From Neckera pumila (Eukaryota; Streptophyta; Bryopsida; Hypnales; Neckeraceae), in the NCBI GenBank assembly GCA_963969595.1, contig OZ018411.1:23868545-23932544 (forward strand): a DNA stretch of 64,000 nt, read 5' to 3'. Under the pieces are notes generated by a model, which saw nothing but the letters and a program-made list of their open reading frames with translations, was not told the DNA's origin and did not search any database. Within the stretch, counting starts at the first letter, position 1; each line of letters begins with the position of its first letter. The position numbers and the translations under genes were made by a program. This document shows, piece after piece, positions 35,708 through 50,010 of this stretch.

Positions 35708-38700
35708 TTAATTCATGTATTTTCGACAGTTTGCTGCTCCGCAGAGACACGGCACTCTTTCTGTATCCTCCTCGTCAAATCGGTAATTATATCTGCAACC
35801 ACGTCCAGGGACGAAAGAGAAGGTTAAAATCTGAAAGAATAATGTACAATACACTTCCTCAATACCTAGTTGCTCAAATCCAAACGGTTCAAAGTGGGAG
35901 CCTTAGGAGTTGAAATAAATCTTTCAGGAAGCTTCAAGGAAGGTAACAAATCTACCAATAGAAAGAACAAATCATACCCGTACATCTTTGAATAATAGAA
36001 ATGTGTTTGAAATTTACTATAATCAGCTATAAGCTTCCAAAATGGATTTTTTCTAATTTCAGGTTAGGTACCAGGTAGCAAGTAGATAACAATTCATCAA
36101 GATACCGGTTTCTAGGATTGAAGCAATATATCAGAACTAGGACATGGCATGCAGTACTTGCAACATTACAATTTTCACTGAAAGACTAATTGATACATGA
36201 ATCATACGGAAATGTGGAAAAAACCACTTACGTCAGTTCCTCCCCAGCTGCAATATCTTGTCGTGCGATGAGTACAATGCGACTATCGCCCTCCCCATTT
36301 TCTCTTTGAAAATCGAGAATTTTTGCGTAGCAGCTTGGATCGCACTGTAAAATATACGAAGTATCCACAGCATAAGGACCAACAATCATTCTGATAAAGA
36401 TATCGCCACTTCAGGAGAAGGAACACCAACTCATGCGTTATAGCACCCCCAAAATTTCGAATAACCATACCTTCACCCTTAAATGGCCAAAAGTGGTGGC
36501 TTCCATATCTAAACAAGTTGAAATAAATCATTTATGAAGCTTCAAGGAAAATAAAAACTGAACCAATAGTAAGAATAAATCATATCCTATGAGCTTCCAA
36601 AGCGGACTCCCTACTTTAGTTCAGGTACTAAAGGCTTAAGTTACAATAGATGACACTAAGTTTCAGTCGTTTTACTTCCATTTCGACCATCCCGTGGAAA
36701 ATTCAACAAGTGACACGACATAGAGGCAAAAAGAATAAACGATGAATCTCCAACACGTTTTTCCTACAGTATAAACATAAAAATTGGTTCATACCCTACA
36801 TGTGAAAAAATACTGAAACTGGGCTACTGGTAACTTACAGAATGGTTGATGAGGCGTGCAATGTTGCCTTTATCAGTAGCATCAATAACGATCTCCTCGT
36901 TGATTTTAAACAGCTGATAATAAAACATGGGCATATAATGAGTTTCACCACGGGCATAAACTCCACTTATTGATACAATTATAACAACTTCGCAATTGTA
37001 AAGCGGTTTTCACCAAGTTCCCAGTAGATGCTGAAGATATTACACCAAAGTCAACCATTCACCTCCTAATGTAAATTCATGTTACCAAGGGGATATATCA
37101 TTAAGCTGCAACACGTACATAGCAATCTTTGCCCTCCTTTTTGTATCGAATCTCACGAAGGTCTGCAACGCTGCCCCGTACGCGCTCTCCTCTGTACTCC
37201 ACAACCTGATTACAAGAAAATCATGAATACATCACATTCTGAATTTTAAGAAATTATTTGGTGTCTAGAAACAAAGAGAAATTCACTTTCTGTACAGACA
37301 TAAGAACTCTCCCTTACAATGGCAACATCTAATTGTATTGCATGGATGCAAAATTCAGCATAATGCATGGCAGTCAAGAATGTAAAGCCTTGGGAAAAAG
37401 TGAGAAAAAGGCTAAATTAGAATCATGTCATGCAATTTACCATCTCCCCTTCTTGGATAGCACGGCGAGAAATGAGACCCCATCCGTGGATTGCTGACTT
37501 GCCAAAGCAGACAGTCTTCTTCTCTGTTTGCTGAAATAAGAAACAAAAGAATCGAAATTTCAATTCACTGACTAGAAACAATCCAATGAAACAAAAGATT
37601 CTGAACTTCAAACATAAGGATGCTGAACAAGTTGGTTTCCAATATGTTTAGACAACAGAACTGCATCAAGAGATATGATACTTGTACAGTCACCTTCAAT
37701 AATTTTACACACGTTGTACTTCAAAGCTGAAAACTTATGCAAATCATAGATTTCAAATCGTTGCTACTCACTCAAAAATCCATCAAATCAGATATCTAAG
37801 CACTGAGCAATCTCTTGCAAGATTAGAACCTCATAATTGCAAGTAGTTTCAAGGAAAATGGTCCAGTATTTTAATTGATATCATTAATTGAAGTTGGCGG
37901 CTTGTAGAATGCAAGAGGGAAGCACACTCGAAAGTGTGTAAACTTATTGAAGGTGACGCTATTTGAATACAATACTGCCTCCTCAAAAAATTAAGCTAAT
38001 CTCTGAGAAGGTGTGATCTAAAATTGCAACCAATATATTTCATTGCGCCATGTAGTACCTGGAGAAATTTAAGTCGCTCTTCATTTGTGAAGACTTTTTC
38101 CTTCTTAGGATCCAACACAGCAAATTCCTGGTAAAAGAGTCAATGCACATAAATAAATTGAAACAAATATTGCCTGCATAATTTAAACTATACACTAAAT
38201 TTGACCAAGAGTCACCAGGCATCTCTGGACAAGTTGAGCGTACCATGTCACACATACCATTTCCTACAAAATATGTAATGAAAAAGCAACTGCATGTGTA
38301 ATGAACAATATGTAATGAACAAGCAATCATGAAAATAGTTAAGCATAAGAATCTCATGTGGATTGTAACAAAATTTCCACAATTAGTGATAATGCAAACC
38401 GGAATACAAGACTCACCCTTAAACTATTAATATTTTCAACAGTATTCCAGGTGACACCTGTGACGCGATAGGCAACGGCCTTCCCTCTCTTCTGTTGCAT
38501 ATCAAAGCTCGTTAGCTCACTTATGATAAAATATAATGGAATAATCTATTGAAGCTCAACAGACATATAGGTGGGTTACCCTCCTATCAAAAGAGTAAAA
38601 GCTATGATAGGTTGGATTCTTTATCATAACATTACGAAGGAGATTGAACGAACTTCAACGCAATTTTTGAAGGAAATAAAATCACAGGAGTAAGAAGATC

Positions 38701-41700
38701 GTCAGGATCCAATCGAAAGACCACCTCATATTTGGCGTTTCTGTCATAGGAGGAATAAGGTTGACATCTTGCTGCCGCAGATGGGGCATCACTCTGGTTG
38801 TGCTCCAAAGATTTGCTGACAGAGCCCGAGGCGTAAGCTCCAATCAAGCTTACAACACTCTCCATCCCACTAGGTTGTTCAGCATCTTTCCTAACGGGAA
38901 TCTTACCAGGTGGTGACTTCAACATCAGGTGCATGTCAGGGCTTGGCGTTCTGCACCATAAAATACAAACATTGTAAGAAAATGTGGAACCACCAGCCTT
39001 CGATATAACTGAATGATTTGAACTTAAAGATCAAACATAAAAAACACCACAGAAGCTAATATATCAGTGACAAAGCTCAGAACCCACTGATCAAACTCTA
39101 CAAAACCGAAGTACTCCCTAGCATTTCTTCTATGCACACTATTCAATAAGGTGAGGCTCTTTCAATACAAGGCAACACTTTCTTGCCAATGGAAGTCTAA
39201 GCAGTAAACTCACTTATGAGTGCTGCAATACAAATTCATCCTTGTCATGGGGATTCCATTCTTGGTCACTGCTCTCATCTGTACATGAACAGAATTTACC
39301 ACACAGTATAAGTTGCCCAAGTAATCTTTAAAATTCAAAGCTGAAAATACAACTAGTAAATCCTCCATGACCGAAAAATCTCAGGAGAGCCGCTTGGCCT
39401 TCCATTGATGTTCATGCACTGAAAAAAATACACCAGCGCACCACCTTCGCAACGACAAATGAAAATCGAGAAAAAACTGACGAGGTAAGCATGCCATGAA
39501 CAAAATCAAACAAAGAGTAAGGCTCAATGGCAAAGCAAAAGAGGAGATTACTGCATAAGCCTCACTTTCAAGAAATAAGTCTTGAAAAAATTCCAACTAC
39601 ACAGTGAGTTTAGAATGCAATAGCGATGCAAAAATACCTCCATATGATAGCCAGCTCTGAATGCACACATAATATGAAATGGTCTTCGACAATTTTTGTG
39701 CGCACAAGTCAGACATACACCATGCATTTGCTTACATATTCCACATTTCTGTAACAGAGCACACCCAAGCTTAGTTGATTGAATTCCAATGTAACAGAGC
39801 ATACCTATATGTTCTAGAACCAACAAAATAAGTTACAACGATTAAGAGAGTTAATGCCCAATCGTATTAATCTATCGCATGAATCTCCAAATGCTTGCAA
39901 GGTTCAGAGAAGTACAAGCTATTGACGAAGGGAAGTGACATCCAACACTAATGTAACCAACCGGCACCTTTTAGGAATCAGGGAAAACAGTTCTGAAGTG
40001 CACTGCCAAAACATCAAAGCGTTGACTAGGTGGTTTACCTGCTGAAAGCTGCTCAGATGAATGTTAAGGAGGCCCTCAGCTGGTTGCATTTTTACTATGC
40101 TTTTAAACCGTACTTCAGGTACAAACCATGCACAAGTGACATGCACCCACAAATTTGCAGTATTTGACGGCTTCAGTGCTCCACCTGTCAAAAAGAGGTC
40201 AATGAAAGTCAAGAGAGAATTACTTAACAGGTGATAAACACAAATTTTCAAAATACACATAGCAGTCCAGTGCATGTTGTATAATATTTTAGACTGGCTT
40301 CTCTGATGAGCTTACATATAGTGACCTAGTAATAAGAGCAAAGCCACAGAAACCTCCGTCCAAGTTCTCTAATCAAAACCAGAAAATGTGGCACTAACCT
40401 CTAACGGGACACAAGCAGCACTCTCGTTCAATGTCTGGTGTTTCACATGCGCTGCATACCCACGATCCTACACTTTCTGATGCCTTCACACCATAACACT
40501 CCTCATGTACCGCCACCTGGCACCTATACCATCAAGTGAGAGTAGTCCGTGAAACACAAAAGTTCATTCCACAAACGAGCAGAAAGGAGCAAATACCAGA
40601 TATTCCACCCCAAACATCTAAAAAAAGATGCCCATAACTTGCTAGTGCTAGTGCTAGAAAAGGAAATACACACATGGTCACATCAGATAAGAGAACTAGA
40701 AAATCATACCGATTGCAGATGATCATCTTATTATGGTGCCAATCTTCAACCATACGACACACAGCACATCTTTCTGAGGTCCATGTTGAGTTCACCGGCT
40801 CATATGGTTCTGTAAGACAGCATTTATCCTAGTCAAGACACACCTGGTAAAATAGTCTAGTTTTGTAGTAGACCATCGAAATAACCACAGAGCTAGAGGG
40901 GGACAAATCAATTTAGACATATAATAAAGATGCAGAAAACTCGAGGTTTTGAATTCACTTGAACCATATATCCGTAAAGCGAAGATGGTTAAATAATGAA
41001 AAGCACGCTCAAAGTGGCAAGAATACCGCATTACTTAAAAGAGATACAAACAGGCTTTGGTATAACCAGGCGCAGAACACCCAAGGAGAAAAAGATGATA
41101 TCTTACGATCGAGATTCGAAAGCAAAGCCTGCTCTCTGGTTCTGGCAGGAACAAGATCAGGTCCTTCGTATCCCAGACCAAGAACACCATTACTCAACAT
41201 AGTTTTTAACTGCACAAGACATTAAACCACGAATCAGGGTCAATGAGTACTCGACAAGATTAACTTGTTCAATGAGTATGTGTGCAAACCTACCATGTAC
41301 CAAAGTACCCAACAAATAATGACGTAGGTGCTAAAAGTCATTCCCATGGAACGAAAATGCACACAACACGAATTCTCAACCAAAGAGCCATATTCTCCAT
41401 ATCAAATCAAAACCTCTTTGAAAAGAAAATAATTATGATAGGAAAAAGAAAAAAGAAAAAAGAGAACTACAGACATCACGTTTGGAACTAAGATACACAG
41501 GTTTGAAGCATGCAACAATGCAATCCTCTCTGAACAGGTAAAAAGAGCACGATTAAACTTTGTAAATCCTACTTGAATTATATAATGAGGAAGATGAAAC
41601 TCACCCATACAAACAAAGGCTGCTCATCGTCCTTTAAACGGATGCTTTCCTTCCATTTCTTTTTTCGGCATCCAGTATGCCTCTCCCACTCCGATGGCCT

Positions 41701-44700
41701 CATGGGATTCTTGGTGCCTTGGCAGCTACTACACTTACAAATGACCCTGATAACCCACACGTAAACCGTAGTTAGGTCGAAACATCAACAGACTAACAAT
41801 TTCTCAAAAATGTCATTAAGATCTTCCAAAAATACGTAATCACGTCGAAGGAAAACGACACTTCAATTTCACATCAGTTATCGATTTTCACAACAATTTT
41901 CAGTTTCGAATGAGCTAGCAACTCCATGCCATTAGCTGTAGATTCTTAAAACATGGAACATCATTTGAACCAAATACATTATTATTATTGCTTGCGAAAC
42001 TTACTCATGTTTCCGTGGCAGATAATCGCCCTCTACATGTGTGCAGATTACAGCCAACTTCTCAGGAGCAACATACGAAGAATTTGAACCTGTTCCAATC
42101 CTGAATCCGGCAAATCAATTACGTAAGGAACTAAACAAGGTTGTTTTCAGTGCTTGCACAAAAGCACAATACACACCATAAGTTGCATGATAACCACCGA
42201 TAGACGAATTGGTTAAGAACAGAATATCCAAAAGGAAGAACTAAATGCATGCTTAAAATTGTCGAAGGAACAAAAAATAATAAATATGTTAAAGCTTCTG
42301 TGGGACACCCTACTACAATTGAGGATATAAACTATGAACATCCTGGTCAATAGCGACCTGAAAAAGGCGGAATGCAATCGATAAGTGGAACCAGAATATC
42401 CATATATCAGACTTTCAAGACGATACAAAAGCCCTCGTCACCTCCAACAATTCCAACAAGGCTCAAGAATCTCAAAAGGATGGAACATACTTTTCAGCTA
42501 ATTTGCGCTTAAGTGGTGTTCCTGAGCCTTTTGACTTTCTGCACTCCGGGCACTGGTATGAACCGCCTTCTGACAATTCCTGCATAACAAACAGCTCGAA
42601 TCACTGGACTCAAAATCCTTTCAGACATGGCAAGAAGCACACAATCTCTAGTGTCGAGAGAATAACATAATGAAATCCAGAGGAAGAATAAGAGATAACA
42701 AGATAAAGGTTTTCCAAAGTGTTTCTGTGATAGCGTATCTGCAAGCTCTCTTCATACTCCATGAGCAAGTATGAACAGGGCTCACCTTTAACTTTTTGGC
42801 TGTAAGCTTATCACAATCTGCATGCACCCAAATCTGACATGAATCGCATTGTGCCTGCGAATGATGATGGAGACAGGTAAGTTAGCTTCTCAAAACTTAT
42901 CGCAAACCAGAGACGAAAAATAAATGTAAAGCCAAGAACATTATCTCATGTTACAACATACACATGCCAGAGACGTTTTGTTTGACGACTCACGAAGTTG
43001 CTTTTGTCGTTTGGAAGCCAAACTCGCTTGCAGGCGCCACAGTATTGCTTTGATTTGTATAGCTGGTAAGACGTAGCCAGATTGACATTAATTTCTCAAT
43101 AATTTCACTTCTAATTGATTTATTCCAGAACAGCACAAAATTATGACAAAAAGGACATGAATAAAGCATACAATACTCGCAAGCATCAATAGTCTCCTTA
43201 CCTTCACACAATGCTTGCAAAGCGGGTTCTCCTTGGCAGAATCTTTTTTGACAACCGGTAGCTGAACTCCACAACCAGGACAAACTCGTTTCGCTTTTGC
43301 ACTACCAGCTGTTCCCTGTACGAGTATACGAACCAGTTGAAAAATAATCCAGTAATAAGTATCCTGATGCAAAACATACAAACGGTATACTTCACTCCTA
43401 TTCATATCCGATCACGTCCAACCAACGTAAGCTAATGATGTACCTTCACGGGTGCCTTCGGCAACGATTTCTCAACCCCAATAGAGATGTCATCTTCTGC
43501 CTCCTCAGATTCCAGCACAGAAGACCTTGTCACATTCGAAGCCATAGAAGGATGCACTTTGCCTGGTGCAGCATCGTGGCCCTCGTCGTAGCCCTCGTCA
43601 GCCAGTCGAGCTTCAACGATAGCTTGTACAAAGTCACTAGGGCGACTTCTATTCAGCTGTGTTTGTGACTGAAATCTGGAATAAAAACATGTAGCACCAT
43701 CACAGGTATTATAACCGGGTATATTGAAACAAAGTCTAAGAATTCCAAGATGTCCTCGACTGGTAAAGTAATGACTTCTGTCAACTATTCGTGAAAAGCC
43801 AATGATCCAATCATCCCCTAGCAACAAGGACACAAACGACAAAATTTCATACGCTGTTGACCCAGCGCAATGATCGAAGTCAAAAAACTTACCTTTCTAA
43901 ATAAGCATTGAAGGGAAATATCATCCCTTGCTTCACCCAAGCATAATCCTGTTGCAGAGAAAAAGAAATACATTAGAATCCTGGAGGCAAAGAGGTAAGG
44001 TCTAAATAACGGTTATTCATGAACATAGTGCAAGTTAGGACAGCCCTTAACTACTCTGACCTGGGTTTCTATAACAAATTTGACATCCAATGTTCCCAAT
44101 CTCAATCCTAATAACCATGGAAAATTAATACAATATACTTCACGATTCCCTCTAGTACTCACACCTATGGCGGAATAAGTTAGATCACATACCCGGGAAT
44201 GTTTTCCTTTAGATGAAGAAGGCCCATAGAACATGACGCAGAGACGGTTTGGCAAAGATAGCTCAAGGACCATCTGCGGGGCTTCCCGAAAAGGATCAAT
44301 AACCCTGGCAGGCCAAAAAGGGTCATTTCTTTTCCCCGACTTTGCCCAAACAATTTCCCCCAAATCAAAACCTTCCAACTTATACACATCTGGAGAACTG
44401 ATCCCCTTGATTCCTTTCCCTTCAGCATCCAAGCCATCTAGGTCTCCAGAGCCTTGAAATGACCTTGAGGGACTGTCCTTTGCGTCACCAGAATCACCGA
44501 AGTTATAACAATCCAAAGCCTCAGAACAAAAAGTCCCTTCTTCATGGTTTTTGCGGGCTTTCTTCTGAACAGCACCGTTGCCTTCGTGACCGCTATTTTT
44601 GGTGCGCTTCTTCGTATTTGGAAGCAAAATTACGCCCTCCTTGATTTCTACCTCTTGCGTCTGGTTTTTAGGAACCTTGGACCCGCCCTTCTTCAGAGGC

Positions 44701-46177
44701 TCAACAACCGAATCTTTGAACCGAGAAGGCAAGGCCTGTGCCCTTCCTCGTTTCGACTTTACGAGGGCGCTAGGCTCTTCTGGGGCCTTCAAAGGTGGCG
44801 TGTCGTCCTCGTCTTCCTCGGTGTCAAAGTCAGATTCTTCCTCAACTACAGCAACAGCCACTTTGCGAACCCCATGTCGTATCAGAACACCTGATGCTCG
44901 AGGTGGTTTTGAGTCCTCATTCTCACCCCATCTAATGGTGCCAACGCTCTTTTTGATGCCAGGTGATACTCTGGACTTTGCGGGATAAGGGGAGCTGCTA
45001 GCAGAACCGACATCTTTGCTAAACTCCTCTTTGACGGATAACATTTGAGAATTCCACATCCCTCGCAACGGACACGATATCTGCATCACAGGGACCGAGA
45101 CGTGATTCCATGCGAAGTCGTCTTCTGTTCTGTCAACAGACTTCCGATGCCCACGTCGTATAACCTTTCTCTTGGGGACGGCTATTTCCACTTGCTCACA
45201 ATACCCCTTCCTCTTTACCGGTCCTACACCATGACGACTCTCGACATGCTCATTTCCTCCGGGAAGCTTCATTTGGGCAGTGAAAGAAGACCCTGATGCA
45301 ACCTGCAAATAACATTTGCGCAAAAGACAGAATCAGACAATTTACACCACTCAAAGCAGAGAAAATATCCAAGAAGACAATTGACAAACATGCAACCTGC
45401 AAAATCAAAATATAATTGACCTTGAGACGAAAAGAAAGAAGTTAATTGACAAACATTCGACGGTGCAAAACAGTTAACCAGAACAAAAGCTTGCGAAAAA
45501 ACTCCTACCTGTGCAGCTTCGACTAGCACACCAAGGCCCCCAGCAGCTACATTGTGCCGGTTCCCGAAAGGCAAGGAAATCAGACCGTCTTCCTCCTTCA
45601 CCGAACTAAGATTGTCTAGCTCTCGCTCCTCCCCTTTTGATATCGACATGCAAACCGCCGTCTTCCCAGTTGAAGAATCACTAGCTTCAACACCACCTAC
45701 GGATTCAGAAAAGAGAATGTTAGGTTCCCGCAAAAGTTTCAAATCTAATCCTTTGAGTTTGACAATACTCGGATAAGGAACTGGTAAGCTTCAGATCATC
45801 TTTAGATGATTTTTTTCTTACAGCAAAGAAAGAAGAGACAGAATGGGTCATTCGTAAGCCTCGATTTAGACTCTCGGTTGGACTGTTCACGGACGCATTA
45901 GTACGACGCTCCTGAAGATTACAAGCTAGGATACAATTGTGTACAGAGGATCGATACAAAGTTATCACAATGAATTACACAACGTATGATGGAGGATTAA
46001 ACAAAGGTAGTACAAAGGGTTTCAATCAAACCAAGTATTAAAAGGTTATGAACGACCTGATGGAATGACGTCAGCTACGCGCACGGACAGAGTGCCAGGA
46101 CCGGATACCGCAGGGCGAGAAATGCAGGATCCCTTGCCGTCCGTTTGGCTATCAACTGCTCGAAGTTTCAGGTCCAT
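35708..46177 (-). CDS. ATX: ATX3/4/5-type histone-lysine methyltransferase (25 exons)
   Basis: Trithorax-class H3K4 methyltransferase acting on nuclear chromatin. Exons: 46057-46177, 45509-45780, 44163-45302, 43893-43948, 43444-43675, 43202-43315, 42994-43062, 42786-42854, 42491-42579, 42005-42100, 41605-41746, 41107-41209, 40710-40809, 40399-40523, 40039-40184, 39638-39748, 39214-39278, 38725-38950, 38417-38491, 38059-38127, 37441-37530, 37119-37205, 36839-36913, 36232-36344, 35708-35792. All phases agree; 3870 nt, 1289 residues. Basic/acidic N-terminus; PWWP from about 442 (LGEIVWAKSGKRNDPFWPAR); PHD about 610-705; VICKCSSCQ/EWERHTG module about 753-800; PHD about 845-890; ePHD about 890-1000; SET about 1147-1266 (GKSAIHGWGL, EYRGERVRG, RLINHSCDP); post-SET CLCGAANCRKYMN. 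ATX3-5 architecture, with a longer N-terminus. TYNYRF replaces the usual TYDY. Exons 1-2 are the least certain (weak donor GTCGTT). Confidence 0.93.
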
Positions 46178-48980
46178 AGTTTACTTATCAACAATGTCTA
46201 ATTGTTCAAGAGTCAACACTCGTTTTTCCGCACCCTCAAAATGGGTACCTGCTTATTCAAGGAAGCAACTTCCTCAAGGAGTTCCCTGACAGATGTAATC
46301 CCTCTTTGCCGCCATAAAAAACCGATCCTGTTGAAGAACCATCTGTTGAGGCCTCTGCAAAGATAAATTCACCGCACTAACAACATCAGTTCCTCCGAAC
46401 ACCACAATGGCGGCGAAGTCAACGAAGTTCAAAGATACCGCAAGAATCTACCATTCCCACTCCTACCCAAAACAAGAATCCTAAAAAAATAAGGATTCAC
46501 GGTTGTAAAATGACCAATTCGATTGACATTATGGTGAAATTAAAATGGAATTCAGATGGGGCCAAATTTTAAATTACTAGAATCAATGAATAGTATTGCG
46601 CATGTGTTGGTCGAAGAATTCGTGAAATTGAACCAACAAGAAGTCTCTATGTGACCACTTAAACTTCTTGAAAAAAGGTTATACAGAATTTGGGCTTTTA
46701 TATCCTGTAGGGAATAATAAAAGGACGGTCAAGTCAGACGCAGGCCACTAATGGGCGCATTGCAATTTTCGTATTTAAATGTCGTTCAATGTCTCAGAAC
46801 TCTAAATTTTGAACACTCCGTACAAAATTAAAAGAGTGGCGCTCTACCCAGTAAGCTTCTGCATGTGAAGAATTTCACAGCTAAATTAAACAGAATATAG
46901 AGTCGACACATGAAAAAAATCAGTGGCATCACCAGAACACCAAATTTCTGGCCAGCTTCAAACTTTACAGCCAACGAATTTTAGTTTCCCGTACTTAATT
47001 TTTTTTAAATTGGGTCCGGTTTCAGGGAGGTCGACACCCGTTGCTGTCTTCCTCTGTTATAGTCTTCAAAAACAGAGGCGACCCCGAGTTTGCAATCGAG
47101 AATCCACTACGACGCGACAGGCGTGACCCATTATGAAGAACCGTCGATGGCTTGTTCATGAAAATTGAGAATTTCAAGCCGCAAATCAGAACAAGGACTC
47201 CACGCGACTTCGCAGCGGCGAATCCAATGCGGTTGTTTCTCGAGTCCGCGACAACTACAACGCGCATTTCAGGACTATTTCCAAATCCACAAGCGAATAG
47301 ACGCCGATCGCAGGGCCTCCCACCTCCCGGCCTCCTCGCGCCTCTTTAACAAACCCAAACTCGAACAATCGCGAACCATGTAGGGTTGTCAATGTCCGAG
47401 CTGTAGATTGACAAGAACCCGAATGCGCAGCTCCATCATGAGCCGCATTCCAATTCCACGATCGCGATACCGTTTTTCTCCCTCACGACATGACAATTCA
47501 GCGAGTGCGGAAGGTCGAACCACTCAGCTTAGCAAAGCGCTCAAAGAGTATGACACGAAGACGCGTCCCACATACCCCATTCCGCGCAAGTCAAATTGTC
47601 CTCCACAACGGTACAGAGCGAGCACCAGAATCTGTTCTCGAGACCATCGGATTCCTAATTGATCGCTCTCCGAGTGCTAACAACGCGGATTCCCACTCGC
47701 GATAGCAACAATGTCCCGCGAACCCAAGCATGAATGGAAACCATCGCGCAACCATCGTACAATCGACACAAAGAGATAAAGAGGGAGCGAGCGAGCGAGC
47801 GAGAGAAAGCGCAACAACCGCATCCCCAAGAGCGCGCTCTCGCAACATTCAATCCAACACCCAAAACCACGAAAACATCCAGCAGATTCCCAACCCACGC
47901 GGCGACCCACTCACAGAAATGCAGTAGTGCGCATCCACAATTCCGTCGCAGCTGAATCCCAACAACGCGCCCGCGCGCAACGATCTCGCCAACAGGAACG
48001 CACTAATTTCACCGAAGCTCGAGCATCATCCCCACCACCATCATCACGCTTCTGCTGCTGCTGCTGCTGGTACTACCCCCGGCGACTCTGGCTCCCGCCG
48101 TGATCGCTCCCCGCTCGCGCTAAACCCTACCGCAAATCGACGACACTAGGGAAATCGCGCCACCACACGCGTTCAATTCTTGCGCCCCGCCTCATCGCGA
48201 GGGGCCCTGCTCCCCGCTGCACATCCAAGCCCCCGGGGCGTCACCGCCGCGACCAAAATCCCTCCACGCGCGCCTCCGTGGGACGATGGCGACGCAAGAA
48301 AAAGACGGTCCGGTGCGCGCACGCCTCAGCACGCGAACAGAAACCCCCGGGGAAGCGTGCACGATGCGAGCGTGGACAATGGACGACGATTGCCGAGGCG
48401 CACAGCAACAACAACACAAAGCGAGGGAAGGGAAGGGAAGAGCAAAGGGGAAGGGAATGGAAGGGACGACAAGCAGCAGGGGGGCCGTCTCGCGCTCCAT
48501 CTTTTCTTTTTCTCGACCTACTTTTCTTTCTCTATCCATTTTTTTCTTTTTCTCACCATAATTTTCTTTCTCTCTCCATCTTTTACCTTCATCTCCCTCG
48601 CCCTCGCCTCGCAGGTCGGCCTGCCCGTTCTCGCTCCTGCAGGAAAGGGAGCTTCCGTTCCCTCTGTTCCCTTTGCGTTCTCATCCCGTTCCTTTTCTGT
48701 TCCCGTGTTCCCTTTCGGGTTCCTTTTGGGTTCTTCGCGGGTTCCGTGGGTGGCGGGAGCGACGGTGAGTGGAGAGAGCTGGGGAACGGTGGGAACACGG
48801 GTGGGTCCCGACCACAGTCCGGTTCACTCCCGGCAGGTTGGTCGGGGAGCCGATCGTGTGGTTACTGGTCCACCCGGTCTGGTCTATGACCAACGGAGGT
48901 CTCTATGACCGTTGCTCTTTATTCGGGCTCCCGCCACTTTGTATTGGAGTATTCGTGTTTCAGGGATCGTGGGAATAGGA
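46178..48980 (-). promoter_or_regulatory. GC-rich upstream region of the ATX gene
   Basis: 46.2-47.0 kb is AT-rich; 47.0-48.9 kb is markedly GC-rich, with CG dinucleotides, a GAGC run (about 47,788-47,803), a CTG run (about 48,050-48,068), GGGAA-type purine runs (48,425-48,475) and pyrimidine runs (48,500-48,600). Plausibly the ATX promoter and 5' UTR, with an AT-rich 5' UTR intron in between. A separate divergent gene cannot be excluded, but open frames here are low-complexity and lack any recognised motif. Confidence 0.4.
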
Positions 48981-50010
48981 CCTGGGTGAAGAACAAGTGG
49001 ATTCGTTGCCACCTAAGAGTCGGGCTGTGCTATATCCACAGTTCCACACTTTGGGGGGCATATGAAGGAATAAGGTAACCTGCTGCAAAATGGATTCGCT
49101 TCCCAAAACCAACCCCCAAAGATTTTGCCTAAATTGTGAACATCAGAGTGAGAGCTTAGGTTAGTTTTAAGTATACTTTTAACTGGTATTTTAAAAATTC
49201 ATAGTGTTCGTATCTGTACATTTTCAAAAAATACATACTATCAGATTTTAGAAACTTTTTCAATTTTCAACTCGGCCCAACAAGAACTAAGAACTTTAAT
49301 ATGTCGAAACTATTGGCTTAGGGCTTAAATGTAGTGACCATAAAGATATTGTTGAGTTTATAGTAAGAAATATGATCAACAAGGATCAAGAATGATTAAT
49401 CAATTATAATTCTTTGTAGGTATTTCTCAAAAGTACATGAGATGACTACCTTGTTGAATATAAGATTGTCAATCAATAAAAAACAATTATATTGTTGCAT
49501 GAAATTTGCTCAAAAATTTGCTAAGAAAATCATACGTTTTTAGTTTAATTATTTCGGAGAGGAATTAATAGTGAACTTTTATAATTATAGTTGAAATTTC
49601 TCTAAAGTTCAATTACTTTTACACTATAAAGATTAATATGAGCTTGTATATAAAGAGCACAAATAGAAAGTAATCACTAAAATAACATAGCCAAATATGT
49701 GGATTAAAAATTGTTGAAATAGAATTTGTATTTCAATGTGTATTTTAAATCTAATATTGAATCCTAATGTGTAAATTATGCATCTTGATTATAGATGCAC
49801 ATGTTTTATTTTATTCTATATTCTAGTGAAAACCACATCATATTAATAAGGAAATTTTAATTGCCTTATGTGACCTCAACATGACATAATTTATAGAATG
49901 CATTTTAATACAATTGTTATAGATGTAGGAATTAATTCCAATACCTTATTTATAATTGAGAAGGTACCATTTTAGTTTTGTAACAAATAATGTCTAATAG
50001 TTCATTTATT

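Noticed and set aside
38210..38265. Possible ATX exon reading EMVCVTWYAQLVQRC
   Set aside because: Open and in frame, but skipping it gives a continuous family-like join (NSLR to EFAVLDPKKEK); could be a retained or alternative exon.
39381..39422. Possible ATX mini-exon reading CMNINGRPSGSPE
   Set aside because: It has an acceptor and an open frame, but joining 39,638 directly to 39,278 keeps phase and gives the conserved ePHD continuation (EMRAVTKNGIPMTRMNLYC).
45720..45968. Frame reading ERRTNASVNSPTESLNRG as part of ATX
   Set aside because: Its phase does not fit exon 1 and it overlaps exon 2 in a different frame; the 46,057 to 45,780 join keeps phase without it.
48180..48908. 242-codon plus-strand frame
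   Set aside because: Low-complexity, driven by GGGAA and CTTTTT runs, overlapping open frames on both strands; no domain seen.
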